Assembly: GCA_033807695.1 (NCBI GenBank) | Contig: CM066303.1 | Coordinates: forward strand, 1,860,001-1,924,000 | Direction of reading: 5' to 3' | From: Daedaleopsis sinensis | Taxonomy: Eukaryota; Basidiomycota; Agaricomycetes; Polyporales; Polyporaceae | DNA: 64,000 bases | Part shown: positions 20,696 to 32,090 of the stretch, one piece after another | Numbering within the stretch: the first letter of the stretch is position 1 | Layout of the letters: every line of letters starts with the position of its first letter | Position numbers and translations under genes: made by a program | The notes under the pieces: model-generated | What the model was told of the DNA's origin: nothing | The model's input: only the letters and a program-made list of their open reading frames with translations | The model's database searches: none

Positions 20696-21157
20696 CGTGT
20701 CGTAATATATTTTAAAGCTCTCAGTCGTACATTCTCGAGGAGTAGTAAGAAATGGAGTCCTCGATCCTGTGAGTGCATCGGGAGCAGTCCTGCTCAGAAC
20801 ACGAGTCCTCTCGACCACACACCCTCCTCTCGAGGACACAGCACCCACCGTTCTCTATCCCCCCAAGACACCCTTGCACCCACCGTTCTCTATCCTCCAG
20901 AAAACCCCCTAACTTACGAATTCTCTCTGTGGCAGGCATAGTCTCCTCGCCTCCCTGCCGCCCGCCTATCCCGCTGGCCCTGTCGGAACGCATCTCGCGA
21001 CGCCAACTCGCGACTCGGACTCGCTTGGCACTCCGTCGGCACACACACAGCTCAGTCTTCACATGAAACGATAGAATCGCTCGCACCAGTGGAATCCGAG
21101 TGTATTGCTACAGGAGTGCTATGTTACATCGAGTAGGTATTGGTCCGGTCCGTCACT
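20696..21157 (+). other. Intergenic region between convergent genes in X1
   Basis: Holds the 3' ends of the convergent unknown gene and heat-shock gene. An A/T-rich TAATATATTTTAAAG just after the stop at 20695 is a likely 3'-processing region. CACCCACCGTTCTCTAT-like text occurs twice near 20840-20900. No gene is seen. Confidence 0.4.
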
Positions 21158-21761
21158 TCACTCAATCGCGATCTTCTGCGGCGCCATCTCCGGCGTCGTG
21201 CGCGGGAACGTGATCGTCAGCACACCGTCGGCCATCGACACCTTGATCTCCTCAGGCTGCGAAAAACAGTGAGCCCCGTGCCGCGTGCCAGTCGCGCTGA
21301 GAACAAGATCGACATACCTTGACACCCTGAGGCAGCGGCAACGCCCTCGAGAACTTGCCGAACCGGCGCTCGCGCACGGCGTAGCCCTTCTCGTTGTGCT
21401 CGCTCGAGAGCGTCGACTCGCCCGAGACGGTGAGCACGTTGTCCTTGACGTCGAGGTGCACGTGCTCCTTGGTGAGCCCGGGGAGCTCGAACGTCGCGGT
21501 CACGACATTCTTCTCGCGGTCCTCGTGCAGATCCATCCTGTTCGACGGTGTCAGCGCCTGGCGTAGCATAGGGAACGCGGAATGCAGGCGGATCGCTTAC
21601 CTCGGGCGGAGGGGACGCGAGGCGGCGTTCTCATGGGGGTCGCGGTGCGCGACGGCCGAGGACGAACGGGCGCCGGAGGAGCGCGCGTTGAACGCATCGT
21701 CAAAGAGGCGGTCGAAGTCGGCGAGAGAGTAGAACGGCTCAGTGAAGAAGGCGAACGACAT
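21158..21761 (-). CDS. Small heat-shock protein (Hsp20/alpha-crystallin), copy 1
   Basis: Three exons on the minus strand, 21761-21601, 21537-21318 and 21256-21158, with 63-nt and 61-nt introns, encode 159 aa. The N-terminus (FFTEPFYSLADFDRLFDDAF) is typical of basidiomycete Hsp20. The alpha-crystallin domain begins near RMDLHED and includes the ELPG, DNVLTVSGE and FSRALPLP strands and the final DGVLTITFP strand. An I-X-I motif (IAI) stands one residue before the C-terminus. It is an ATP-independent holdase chaperone forming cytosolic oligomers. A heat-shock element lies upstream. Exon 3 differs from copies 2 and 3 at two residues (Val/Ala after KEEIK-type text, and Ala/Val near the end). Confidence 0.92.
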
Positions 21762-21907
21762 CGTGAGGGGAGTGGTAGCGGTTGACTTGGTGTGGTAGGC
21801 TGTATGTAGTTTGCTCCGCAGGTAAAGGTAGATTCTGAAGTGTCGTCCGTCACCGCAGCTGTAGGCCTTTAATACAGGTTGGCCAAGTGCTGGAAATGCA
21901 TAGCGCT

Positions 21908-21915
21908 TTCCCGAA
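21908..21915 (-). promoter_or_regulatory. Heat-shock element of hsp20 copy 1
   Basis: TTCCCGAA is a perfect two-unit inverted nTTCnnGAAn site for heat-shock factor, about 147 bp upstream of the ATG. An imperfect third unit (GTC) follows at the right 2-nt spacing. A TATTAAAG-like element on the minus strand near 21870 could be the core promoter. Present also at 43698-43705 and 55195-55202. Confidence 0.5.
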
Positions 21916-23510
21916 TTGTCTGAACAAGGATGCTTCGGCGAAGCATGAAGTCATCAGTAGAATGTACCAGAGTGGGCGCTTATACTCGACCATTCTCGAT
22001 ATTTCTGAGAACGTCCCCTGTCGAAGAGGAGGATTCGGAGGCAGTCCTCAAGCTTCAAGCTTCAGGTTCGACACTGCATGGCCAGCAACGCTATAATCAC
22101 TCTGAATAGGTGACTGACAGAGGAATTTCCCTCAAAGTTCGGACAAACCTACATAGACACGGGCAGTGGCGGATGCTGCAGGTGGTGAATACTGAGTACG
22201 GAGTATTGAAGCTGGGTTGAACACGTTGATTGGGGTTCTTTGTAGCTAGTACCTACTGCGTACACTGTGGTTCGTGGAGATCACATTGGAGTCGTCTTCG
22301 GTGGTTCAATTGCCAGGCGGCAACCATGATGATATTGTAGAGCCTGGACTGGCCTTGTAGATCAGGGTAAGTATATCATATACGACGTTGATCATGTGGA
22401 GGGAGAGTTGGCTTCACAACGCAGCATCAATGCATCTACCTGGTGCTGTGGATGTGCAGTAACGGCTTCTGAATAATCCATCAATCAGCCAGCTCGCCGA
22501 ATCGGACTGTGGCAAGGACGCTCGAGTCTCTTCCTGGCGCTGTGCGTAAGTAAGCAGACCGGGCCTTGATAGGACCTTGATGCATTCAGTGAGGGCGAGA
22601 GTACGTGTGAAAGCACTCAGAGCATGTGAACAGTGAGGAGAAGGTTGGACTCGGAGACAAGGCACGGCGGTGCGTGAGATGTGTATTGACGGGCGGTTGA
22701 TCTAGGAATCCTCGTGATACGAATCAGGACGACATGGACTTGCGTTCCGCATAGGTGTAGGAAAGCTTGTACCAGGACTGGGGTAGCGAGAAGTTGACTC
22801 GCATGACGTCTCTGCCTTGTGGACCGTGGTCGCACATGGAAGTAGAGTTGTACTTGGCCCGACTGGTGCTGGTCCCGAGTGAGCTGCCTCCTGTGGCATG
22901 TTACGCCGCTGGTTACAAGGCCGAGTTACAGCCGTAGTTTGCTAGCTGAGCACTGACCTCCGGTGCACGGCCAGGGGACCGAGAAACCGCGCGCCCAGGA
23001 ATTCCGGTGTGGCACTTGTGTGGATGGTGCCATGGCCGGAGAACGGGGATGGGTGATAGGAGCCGGATCATCGAGCTGAGCGCTGAGCTCCCAGCGCGGT
23101 GATGGACATGGCATTGTCGTCCAAAACGGAGGCTGTAGGACGAGTACAGACCGAGTCTATTTCCCGGATATCTTTAGCAGCAGCTGACACACGCTACCGC
23201 AGCCTGTGAGGCGGCGAGCGTTGGTGATTCCGCGAGAGCGCGAGGTGCCTGTCACAGTCCTGGGATGCACGGCAGGTTCTAGAGGATGAGAGGAGAATGC
23301 AAAGAGTGTAGTGGGCAGATTGACCCGCGGCCGTCGTGGTGGAAGGGTATTGAGAGCCATGGGCGCCTAGTACAGCCGAGCATAGACGGCAGGAAGGCCC
23401 GTTCCATAACAGGCTCGACGACCACAAGGATCCTCTCTCTTGTTCCTCCTCTCCTCCCACCATGGCCATGGCCAGCATCTTCTTCTTGACGGCTCCGCCA
23501 TCGTCCTGCA
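21916..23510. other. Right part of X1: no gene seen
   Basis: About 1.6 kb without a supported gene. The ORFs here are short, unspliced and have no domain features. A perfect hairpin ATGCTTC-GGC-GAAGCAT sits near 21930. The last 100 bp resembles the region just upstream of the Cid1-like gene at 56855, so this copy carries an orphan piece of that gene's promoter. Confidence 0.5.
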
Positions 23511-23868
23511 TAGAGCCCGAACAAGCTTCAAGTAGCGGCAGCGATGACGCACAGGTCCTTTAAATTCGGTGACGTCAGCGGCGTCTCCTTGGCGGGGCGC
23601 TCGCTCTCTGGTCTCTGTTCGATCTGCACTCGCACTCGCACTCACATGCACTCGTTTGCTCTGCTCTCGCTCTGCTCTCTCAGCGTCGACCGCGATAGGC
23701 TCCTCTCTGGCTCTCCACCTGCGTCTCTCTCACGCTCTCACGCCCTCGCCCGTCCTCCCTACTACGACAGCATCCCCAGGCCCGACAACTCGTCGCGTGC
23801 CCGCCCTCCTGCTGCGCCGCATACCTCCCCTACCGTGAGCGCAACAACGGACCGGGTGTGTTGGAGAC

Positions 23869-24015
23869 GTGTCTCCAGCCAGCCCGCGCTGCTCCCCGTG
23901 CTCTCTTTTCTTCTCGCCCTCCTCTCCCCGCTACAGCCCACAATCCCCGTCGTTCAGCCCAACCTCAGCTCGTTACTGCCCGACGAGCCCCTCCTTCAGC
24001 CGTACATCCCCTAGG
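23869..24015 (+). pseudogene. RNA polymerase II CTD-like heptad fragment (Y1)
   Basis: Seven consecutive heptads in one frame resemble the RPB1 C-terminal repeat YSPTSPS. The clearest are FSPSSPR, YSPQSPS, FSPTSAR and YCPTSPS, flanked by poorer ones on both sides. The frame is closed by TGA at 23836-23838 and runs about 57 codons past the heptads without CTD text. No other RPB1 sequence is recognisable nearby, so it is either a captured piece of the end of an rpb1 gene or an unrelated Ser/Pro heptad. Fragment status is inferred. Confidence 0.45.
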
Positions 24016-25499
24016 TCTGTTAAAGAGGACACCATTCACTCACCTAGCACTCACCTGCCGGACAGGTACTGTAAGCCGTCCGGTGGGGAAGCTCAGGTCT
24101 TCATCGGAACTGACGGCGGCCGAGCAGAGCATGCGTGGTACGGCACCTCGAGCACGCTCGAGCACCCGGGCCCGGGGATTGGCTGACGGAGAAGAAGCGG
24201 GCCTGCGGCGGGGCTCCTGAGTCGGAGACACGGTCCACAAGGCGGAACATCTGTGAGTAATCTATAGCTCAGGCTCTCGGCAGTCGGTCGCTCACTGCAA
24301 CTCGTACCTGACATAGACGTATCTGGGGCACGGCGCCGACGCTGTACGCGTAGACGGCCCGTCTGCGCCAGCGAGCTCCTAAACACACTAAGCAGTTCTG
24401 TGAGTGTCCGGTTCGAAACACACTCACAAATGCATAACTCACCTCGATCGACGCGCAGAGCACCGTCCACTATCGCAAATCTCCAAGACTGTGAGCATAT
24501 GACAAATGCGAGGGCGCAGGATCCGGCCACCCACGAGTCCCGGCATGGTGGAACGGGGTACCGAGCACGTCCTCGCGACCGATGTCTCCTATCCTCCGCT
24601 CTCGTCCCCGTTTCTCTCTGAGCATCGTCTAATCGCCCAGGACAGGTCGACGACGCGCTCCAGTGCGCAATCTCTTGCCCCATACGCACACATTTGCTCC
24701 CTGCTGGCACCTCTCATGCCGTCACCCGGATCTCGCGCGTCCGCTCTGTACTGGCAACCCTCAGCCTCTCTCCCTCCAGCACTCATCTCGTCGGACACGA
24801 CCTGTGCTATGTGACAGGCGCCTTACGGCGATGTCTGCAAGCTCTCTATGTGCGCGCTCTCGGGTTGCGCGTACGTACGCTACCGTACGCGTCCAGCTCG
24901 CTCATATCCTCTGCATAGGCCACAGGGACAGGCACGACCACCCCGCGCGCGGAAAACGTACGTCCCGGCCCTCTGCCGTCCACGCACACCTCTCCTGCGT
25001 GCTGGACGCAATGGACGTGCCGCAGTCGCCTCCGTCCTAGACGTGCTCAGTAAGGCGTCACACATATGATCATATCAATTAAACCACATACCACTGTCCG
25101 ATACGGCCCGACGGTACGGCATTTTAAAAGCCAGGTGAGCGTCGAGCGACCGCTGTGCATGGAGCACCGGGTCAGCAAGATTTGACGACCCGCATCCGCA
25201 TCCGCAACAGACGCGATCCGGCCCGCACGCATGGAGTCGCGTACAGCAGTCAGGTGCGATACGGCGTCCCTGCAAAGTCTGGTTGAGTGTCAGTGCGCCA
25301 GCAACCGCTGGGAGCTAAGCTATCGGTAACTCACGAAGATCTCGTTAGGTGAGCCGTGAGCTCGGACGCCACCCAGGTCAGTCCGACGCCTCGAGCGTGT
25401 TCGGTTCTGAAAGCCTTCGGTAAGACACGAAGCGACACCGACGAAATGGGTCACCGTGACCTACCACACCTCACGGCCTGCCGTGCACGCTGCTAACGG

Positions 25500-27400
25500 T
25501 CACCCGTCGCCCATAGCGAAGTCGCCGGTTGGTGAGTGAGTATACACTGTCGCTACACGAGCTCAGTGATCTACCATGCAGGCTGGATAGCGTGCGCGGG
25601 ATCAAACTCGCGATCGCGTCCGGCGGCCCGTGTCCGTGGACAGCGCAGTCGCTGCCGTCGGGGTGCAGCAGTTCATGTGAGGTGCAGTGCCACGTCCCTG
25701 CACAGTACTGTGAGTGTCCCGTTCGATCCAATGAGTGCATGGCTCACCGCATATGCCACGGTCATGAAGACCGGACGACCCCGCATCCGCAACAGACGCG
25801 ATCCCCCGTCGTCTTCGCATAATCGGCCCGCACGTACGGGGTCGCGTACAGCAGTCAGGCACGATACGACGTTCCTGAAAGTCTCGGTGAGTGTCAGCGA
25901 GCGAGCGACCGGTGGGAGGCCACTCACGAACACCCCGCTAGGTGACACCCCGGACACCGGTCGGCCGGACGACTCGAACGTAATCGTTGCCGGCCTTGGT
26001 GAGACACGAAGCGACGCCGGAGAAAGTGCACCACCTGCCCCTCCTCACGGCCTGCTGTGCGCGCTGATGACGGTCGCGCGTCCCCCATGGACAGATCACC
26101 GGCCGGTGATCAAGTATACACTTCTGCTACACGAGCTCGGTGAATAAAGCTAATCTGGCACACAAGCTTAGTAGGGACTCACATACCTCTCTCCAGGAGG
26201 CGACTCGCGAGCCCGTCCACCGGTCCGTGTCCGAGGACTGTCGACGGCGTGCTCGCAGCGTCCATGCGACGTGCAGTGCGATGCGCCTGCGCAATCATGT
26301 GAGTCCCCGGTTCGATTCAATGAGCGCATGGCTCACCTCGGTAGACCCGCGTATGCTGTACGCGATCAGCTGTAGTGAACTGGCAGGACTGTGAGTGTCC
26401 GATGAACGCAAGTGCAAGACTAGCCACTCACCCGTCCGACCTGCCAGTACCCGATGAGTCACGCACGTGGAACTAGCTGTCGCGGCTCAGGTCATGCAGG
26501 TTGGTGAATGAGTATACGCTGTCGCTATACGAGGTCAGTGATCTCCCATGCAGGCTGGGTACCGTGTACATACCTGTGTCTGGGATCAAATTCGCGACCG
26601 CGTCCGGCGGCCCGTGTTCGTGGCTAGCCACGTCGGCCGCCCCTGACGTGCAGCAGTCCAGGTGAGGTGCAGCGCCACGTCCCTATACAGTACTGTGAGT
26701 GTCCAGTTCGATCCAGTGACATGAGTGCGTGACTCACGCGATCCACCGTCGTCTTCGCATAATCGGCGCGCACGTACGGAGTCGCGCACAGCAGTCAGGC
26801 ACGATATGACGTCCCGTCCCTACAAAGTCTCGGTGAGTGTCAGCGACCGACCGACAGCGGGAGCCCAGCTATCGGCCACTCACCAACACCCTGCTAGGTG
26901 ACACCCCGGACACCGGTCGGCCGGACGACTCGAGCGTGGTCGTGGCCGGTCACCGTCGGCTCCGAAGGCCTTTGGTGAGGCACGAAGCGACGCCGGACAA
27001 AGTGCATCACCTGCCCCTTTTCACGGCCTGCTGTGCACTCTGGTGACGGTCGCCCATCGACAGCTCGCCGGCCGGTGACTTTTGCTACACAAGCTCGGTG
27101 AATGACGCTAATCTGGCACGCTAGCTAAGGACGCACATACCTCTGTCCGGGATTCGACTCGCGAGCGCGTCCACCGGTCCGTGTCCGTGGACAGCAACGT
27201 CGGCCGTCGACGGCGTGCTGGCAGCGTCCATGCAACGTGCAGTGCGACGCGCCTGCGCAATCATGTGAGTCCCCGGTTCGATTCAATAAGCGCATGGCTC
27301 ACCTCGGTAGACCCGCGTAACACGCGGGATCGTCTGCAGAGAACCGGCGGGACTGTGAGTGTCTGACGAATGCAGGCACAAAACTGGGTACTCGCCTGCA
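25500..27400 (+). repeat. Degenerate tandem repeat of about 960-985 bp in Y1
   Basis: Landmark strings recur once at near-constant spacing. A GATCT(A/C)CCATGCAGGCTGG string occurs near 25568 and 26540, CACGAAGCGACGCCGGA near 26004 and 26979, TCTGGCAC near 26154 and 27112, and CCCCGGTTCGATTCAAT near 26312 and 27272. Partial related strings also lie just upstream (25200-25450). GTGAGT and CTCAC motifs are strikingly frequent. No coding frame persists across the units. Confidence 0.6.
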
Positions 27401-30400
27401 GTCCTGTGGTACGTCACAGCGCGGCAGGTCGCACCGTCGGGGGATTGCGACCATTCGAGTCACCGGTCTACGTGCTCGGAATGGCCTCTAATCACAAGTA
27501 AGGTACTGACTGCAGATAGCATGAGCATACGTACCTGGTGCAAGTCCCCGGGCCGGCATTCTAAAGCAAATATCGTGTATTAGATCAGGCACGCAATACA
27601 ATGCATAAACGACGTACACGCGAGTCCGAGATTGCGATACATGCATGACGTCGTCGCGGACGCGCCCGACACGACGTGCGCAGTCCGCCCGACATTGTCC
27701 TCGACGAGGAGGCGGGACACAGACGGGCCGGGAGTATGTGTGTAGGCCCAGACGAAGTGAGAGACGGGGCGAGGGAGCCCAGAGCGAGAGCGGGAGAGGG
27801 GTGAGTGCCGTTTGCAGCTCACGCAGCCCGCTACTTATACGCCCCCGGCTCGGACAGGATGGCCCGTGCACGCAGCCCCCGCTTGCACCCCCATATCCAC
27901 CGTGGGCCCCGCGCAGTCTGGGCACGGACGGGCGGACCAACCAGCGCACGCCACGGCCGGGCGTGCGACGCCAGCTAGCTAGTGCGTTTCGCGAGTCCCC
28001 GCACTATTCAGCCTGCGCACGAGATGTACAGGAAGTTCGCGCTTGGCGGCGTCGGCTCGTACGCGCGCGCTCGGCTCGCGTTGATTGCACTTCGGTAAGT
28101 GACGGGCGGAGCGAGGTGCGAAATTGCGAAGGTGCGGATGTCCGGGGCAGCGGGACGGGGTGCGCGGGGCTGCATCAGGGCTGCATGACCCGTTTTCCAC
28201 CCCCGCCTTCGGGATCTGGGGTGCTCCTCGTGCAACAGGCGAGCCGGGGTGCGCTCCCATCGGGGTTGTGTTCTCGTGCTGGTGCTCTGTCGTACGACGC
28301 ATTACTGGCGGTCGACGGAGTGCGAGGGGAGAGTGCCCTGCTCCGGGGTCTGAGTCGCGCGACATGCACTGCGCTGTGCGCGAGGCCCGAGGCTCGACGT
28401 ACTCATACAGACCCGGGGAGCAGAGACGTCTGCCGAGAAGACAAGTGAGCGGGGAGATGGAACAGGTGAGCAGGCGGGACCCGATCTCAACTATCGCAGT
28501 ACGCGCTACCGCGCCGCCTGTACTTGGTACACCGGCTCGCTACATACTATACGTGCGAACCGGTCCGAACTGACTCGCTCTTTATGCAGATCCATGCGGA
28601 ATACATACGCACGCACGAGTGCTCGACGCGGTGGTATCGTCCTGTGAATAGCATAGAGAGGGCGGCACCGTGCGCTACTCGGCGGAGCCGGGGCAGAACC
28701 CGATCTCTGTCCGGGTGCGTGCCATACCGACTGTACCTGTTGCGGCTCGCCGCCTAACGAGCATGCATGAACTGGTCCAACTCGCTCTGCATTCAAACGT
28801 CTGCGTGAATACACACGCTCACAAGCGTGCTTGACACGGCGGACGTCATTCTGCGAGCGGCTGCTATCGCGCGTCGGCCTGTTCATTTGCACACCCGCGC
28901 ACTCCTTCCTCTCCGAGTCGTCCGTGCACGACGTCTCTGTGTCCCCGGTGCGCCAGTGCGCGGGTCCGGACGCGTCAATGAGGCAGACTTCGCATCCTGT
29001 GTGCCGTGAACTGGTCCGCGGTTTGCATCATGGACTGGGGTTCTCACTGTGCCCACCCCGGCACGCTCAGGAGTCCTTCGGGGTGTACCATGATCGATCC
29101 ACAGATGTATATATATTTATCGTTCTTTGTCAGACTCGGGCTCACGAACACAGCACACAGCTCGAGAGCATGGGTGTACATGCGGAGTCGGTCATCTCGG
29201 ACTCATACCGGGTCGCACACGACCGACTCGCGAAGGATCCTTAACAGTAATATGCAGCACAATTGCGCGGGACTCACATTCAATCGACCGCTCGTATACT
29301 TACGTGTTCTTATGCACTGCTCCGGCAGAGGGATTCTGCAACAATAGTATAGAAGATCGACGGCCACACAATGCGCCGAATAACAATACTTGTATTCCGT
29401 AGACCGTGTATGTGTATTAGAGCAGTCCTCCCTAATGATCATGCTACTAGTACTGCCAGACACAGCTACTTCCATGCAGTACGATTTGTGGCAGATTTGC
29501 ATGCACGTCCGACTCGAGGAGGGACTTGGACTGGTACTCACCTTGCTGTAGACGGCTACCACGAGGATCATCTGTGGGGTGGCAGGTCCTCCGGAGGGTA
29601 TAATCATGATGCATGCCCGGATATGTGCTAGAGATGGCCCAAAAATGATGTTGGGGAGCATGGCAATGATTAGGAACATACTATTGATGCACAATGGCAG
29701 TTCTGATCGCAAAGTGCAGTAGAAAATAGAGGAGAGCGAAGTTGCGGGATGCCTGTAGCAGGGCTCAAAAAACTATGGAGCTGTCGGCAAGTGAGAATAT
29801 TGCAGCAACACTTGTCAGGTGTATGAAGTAGCGAGCTCAGTGGTGTGTAGAGTGGAAGTGACATGTCAAGGGGGAGCCTCGGGACGACAGGACCAACTCG
29901 TCTGAAGCCTCTTGCTACGTCGACCGCAGTGGTCCGTGACATCGTGCCACTAGAGTAATTTCTGTGAAGCGAGGGGGAGTAGTCCCCCATCACAATACAT
30001 CACACTAGCCTGAGGATCGCGCATACAGCCGGCAAACTAACCTCACACTGGCAGAGATGCCCCAAGTCAACCCCAAGTAGCGAGACTGCTACTATTCAAG
30101 CATGATGCTCCTCACTGTTCTCAGCTTCAAGCAATAGCACATATAAAAGGGCACGTACATTGTGGAGAGGCATGTCCATATAGGATGAAAGGAGAGGGCC
30201 CGGGAAGGATAGCTCTCCAAAGGTTCATGTGGATAATACTGGTGTCGGACTTGGACTCAGACTTGTTGCGGCGATCTCACGCCGTTCGGAACAACTATCC
30301 GCAGTTTGCAATTGTAGATGTGGGGACGAGAAGTCCGGGCATTTGCGTTTGAAGCTCATTCAGACACCGATCACACGGAACATGGAGGAGCGCCAGCCAT

Positions 30401-31801
30401 TCGGTACCGAGAACTTTGTATGGAATTGACCTTGTCTGCTCTGGAACCTGTTCAGAACTTCCGTATCCTCGTGCATGATCTGCAGGAGAAGCAGAAAGTC
30501 AGTCACAAGGATGCCACTGCTAGCACATGAGTAGTAGTACTTGACTGAAGACCGTGACAATGAGGCTCCGTAAAATAGATCCCAATGTTCCTGGCTCTCG
30601 GATTCAGATGTGTACGCATAGACTGCCGAAAGTACGCTAACCTCGCATGTCGGTGATGGTGGGAGAGAACAGGAGCGCGCCTGCCCAAATGGGTATGTTC
30701 AACAAGATTGAGACGCTCGACTGCGGGTGGCTGTCCCTTTCTCTTCTCTCCAACCATCGTCAACCACGACTGAAGAATACCTGCTCATTTCCAGATCAAC
30801 ATGTATGAGCTGCACAAAATACTCGTGTCCAGAGTGGATTCCGAACATGATCTGCAACGGTACGCCCAGCTTATGCGTTACGGTGAAACTATGGCTAACC
30901 GAGTTCCCACACTACTAGGTATATTGAGTGGATACACGAGATTTGATACGCTCACCGACCTGCTTTTCTGGTCATTGGCAAACACTGCTCCGTGTCTCAT
31001 GATTATTCGGATGTGCACGGAGCACGGAATCGGTAATTTGGACACGCACCGATTCATCCATCTCAAGCTGTAGCAAGCAGCTCCATGGCCGCCTCCGTAG
31101 CCTCACTCCATGGCCATTTACTCCCCTCCTCCGACTTGTCTCTTGCTGAGCACCACTAGACATACGGTGTTGAATGCCACACACCCTCTGTACCAAGTGC
31201 TGTATCTGTGGCTGCTCATGTCACGGAAGGTACGCTAAATTGAGCACATTGCCGACACTCCTCCGTGTCTCACACTCATTTCACGCAGAGCGATGTGATG
31301 GTTGTACGCCTTCACAAGACAAGCGCAACTCCGACTCTCGGGATCCCAGATCACTCTCGCAGCTGCCTCATCGTCTCAAGATCCTCCTTTCCCGCACACC
31401 GCAGCTGCCGCACACTCCGAGTCACACACATGTCTAGCACGCCGCCTTTCAGCCCGTCCGAGCTCGAGGTTCCAGAACACGTTCGCGAGGAGTGGGAGCA
31501 GTGGAGCTCGGAGCGGGACCGCCGACGGAGCGAGGTGCGGGCGAGGTTTACGTGGAGACTAGGTAAGCGCGATTAAACTAGCTGGTTGCACCACTAGCTA
31601 ACAGTCTACAGTTGCTCTCACTGGGAACAGGAGGGCGTTCATGCGGTGGACTCCGTCCGAGTACCTCAGAGTCGTGCTCGGCGAGTACGGCTGCAAGGTT
31701 GTCGGGTTCTGGCCGCCGGAGGTCCCGTTCAAGAACCCGAGCAAGCTGATGGGCGGGATCGCACCGCTGCAGACCTTGCTGGACCTGTGGATGTCCGGTG
31801 C

Positions 31802-31806
31802 ACTTC
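31802..31806 (+). repeat. Target-site duplication of element B (left)
   Basis: ACTTC abuts the 5' LTR and is repeated at 42083-42087 after the 3' LTR. The empty site in X3 (53580-53584) has a single ACTTC, which proves the insertion point and the 5-bp duplication. Confidence 0.95.
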
Positions 31807-32053
31807 TGTAAAGGCCGCGAGGCGTTAATACCCCGGTATTAACGCCTAGTGGCTGTGCTGGCGTCTCGAACCATGGACTACCGCTTATATCATCACTGTG
31901 GCTGAAGTACTGTACAGTTATCATGTAGTGTATCCGCGTATCAGGGGAAGAGAGAGGACAACTCTCTCTTCACCCCCCGTTGTACACGTCTCCTGAATAT
32001 ACAGGCTTGGACGAGTCACGACTAGGGCGAGGAGTAGACTCTGTGCATTTACA
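31807..32053 (+). repeat. 5' LTR of element B (247 bp)
   Basis: TGTAAA...TTTACA ends. It contains a near-perfect palindrome at 31821-31846 (GGCGTTAATACC, CC, GGTATTAACGCC). It also contains a 10-bp hairpin at 31947-31971 (GAAGAGAGAG, loop GACAA, CTCTCTCTTC). These may serve transcription control or RNA structure. Promoter and R-region borders cannot be fixed by eye. Confidence 0.95.
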
Positions 32054-32090
32054 TCTTTTTTGACTCGCCTCGTACTCAATTCTAGGCGAC

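Larger units (their letters stand above)
18059..23510 (+). repeat. Segmental duplication unit X, copy 1 (X1)
   Basis: Homologous to X2 (30009-45300, interrupted by element B) and X3 (51787-56765). Order within the unit: a non-coding left part, the two-exon unknown gene, then the heat-shock gene on the minus strand, then intergenic DNA. The left half of X1 differs from X2 and X3 by many substitutions and small indels, plus the MITE. From the heat-shock gene rightward X1 and X2 keep a constant offset of 21790 with no visible difference. The left edge abuts the LTR of element A, so X may once have extended further left. The right edge is where similarity to X3 fades, near the start of the Cid1-like gene. 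Confidence 0.85.
23511..30008 (+). repeat. Segmental duplication unit Y, copy 1 (Y1)
   Basis: Repeated as Y2 (45301-51786). The offset is 21790 up to about 28700, then 21778 after a 12-nt difference. Several kilobases on each side are identical by eye. A patch at about 28139-28722 has some twenty differences. Contents: a CTD-like fragment (23869-24015), a degenerate tandem repeat (25500-27400), GC-rich DNA to 28500, and a tail whose minus strand (about 29200-29950) has short hydrophobic frames. The best of these includes FLIIAMLPNIIFGPSLAHIR and a plausible donor after AVYSK, so it could be a decayed membrane-protein gene. No intact gene is supported. Confidence 0.85.

Noticed and set aside
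20057..20848. 263-codon minus-strand frame opposite the unknown gene (repeated near 53356)
   Set aside because: The plus-strand two-exon gene has consistent exon lengths between diverged copies; the minus frame is its complement.
26300..26330. tRNA B-box-like GGTTCGATTC, recurring near 27272 and in related forms near 24410 and 25720
   Set aside because: The flanking bases cannot form a T-stem, and no acceptor or anticodon arms are seen, so neither a tRNA nor a clear SINE is supported.
28831..29244. 137-codon plus-strand frame repeated unchanged at 50609
   Set aside because: Its conservation is explained by the recent Y duplication; no domain, promoter or splice support.
32054..32090. Seven-base complementarity (CGCCTCG) between the leader of element B and its own LTR, considered as a self-priming site
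   Set aside because: Too short, and the LTR match lies in the presumed U3, not at a transcript 5' end.
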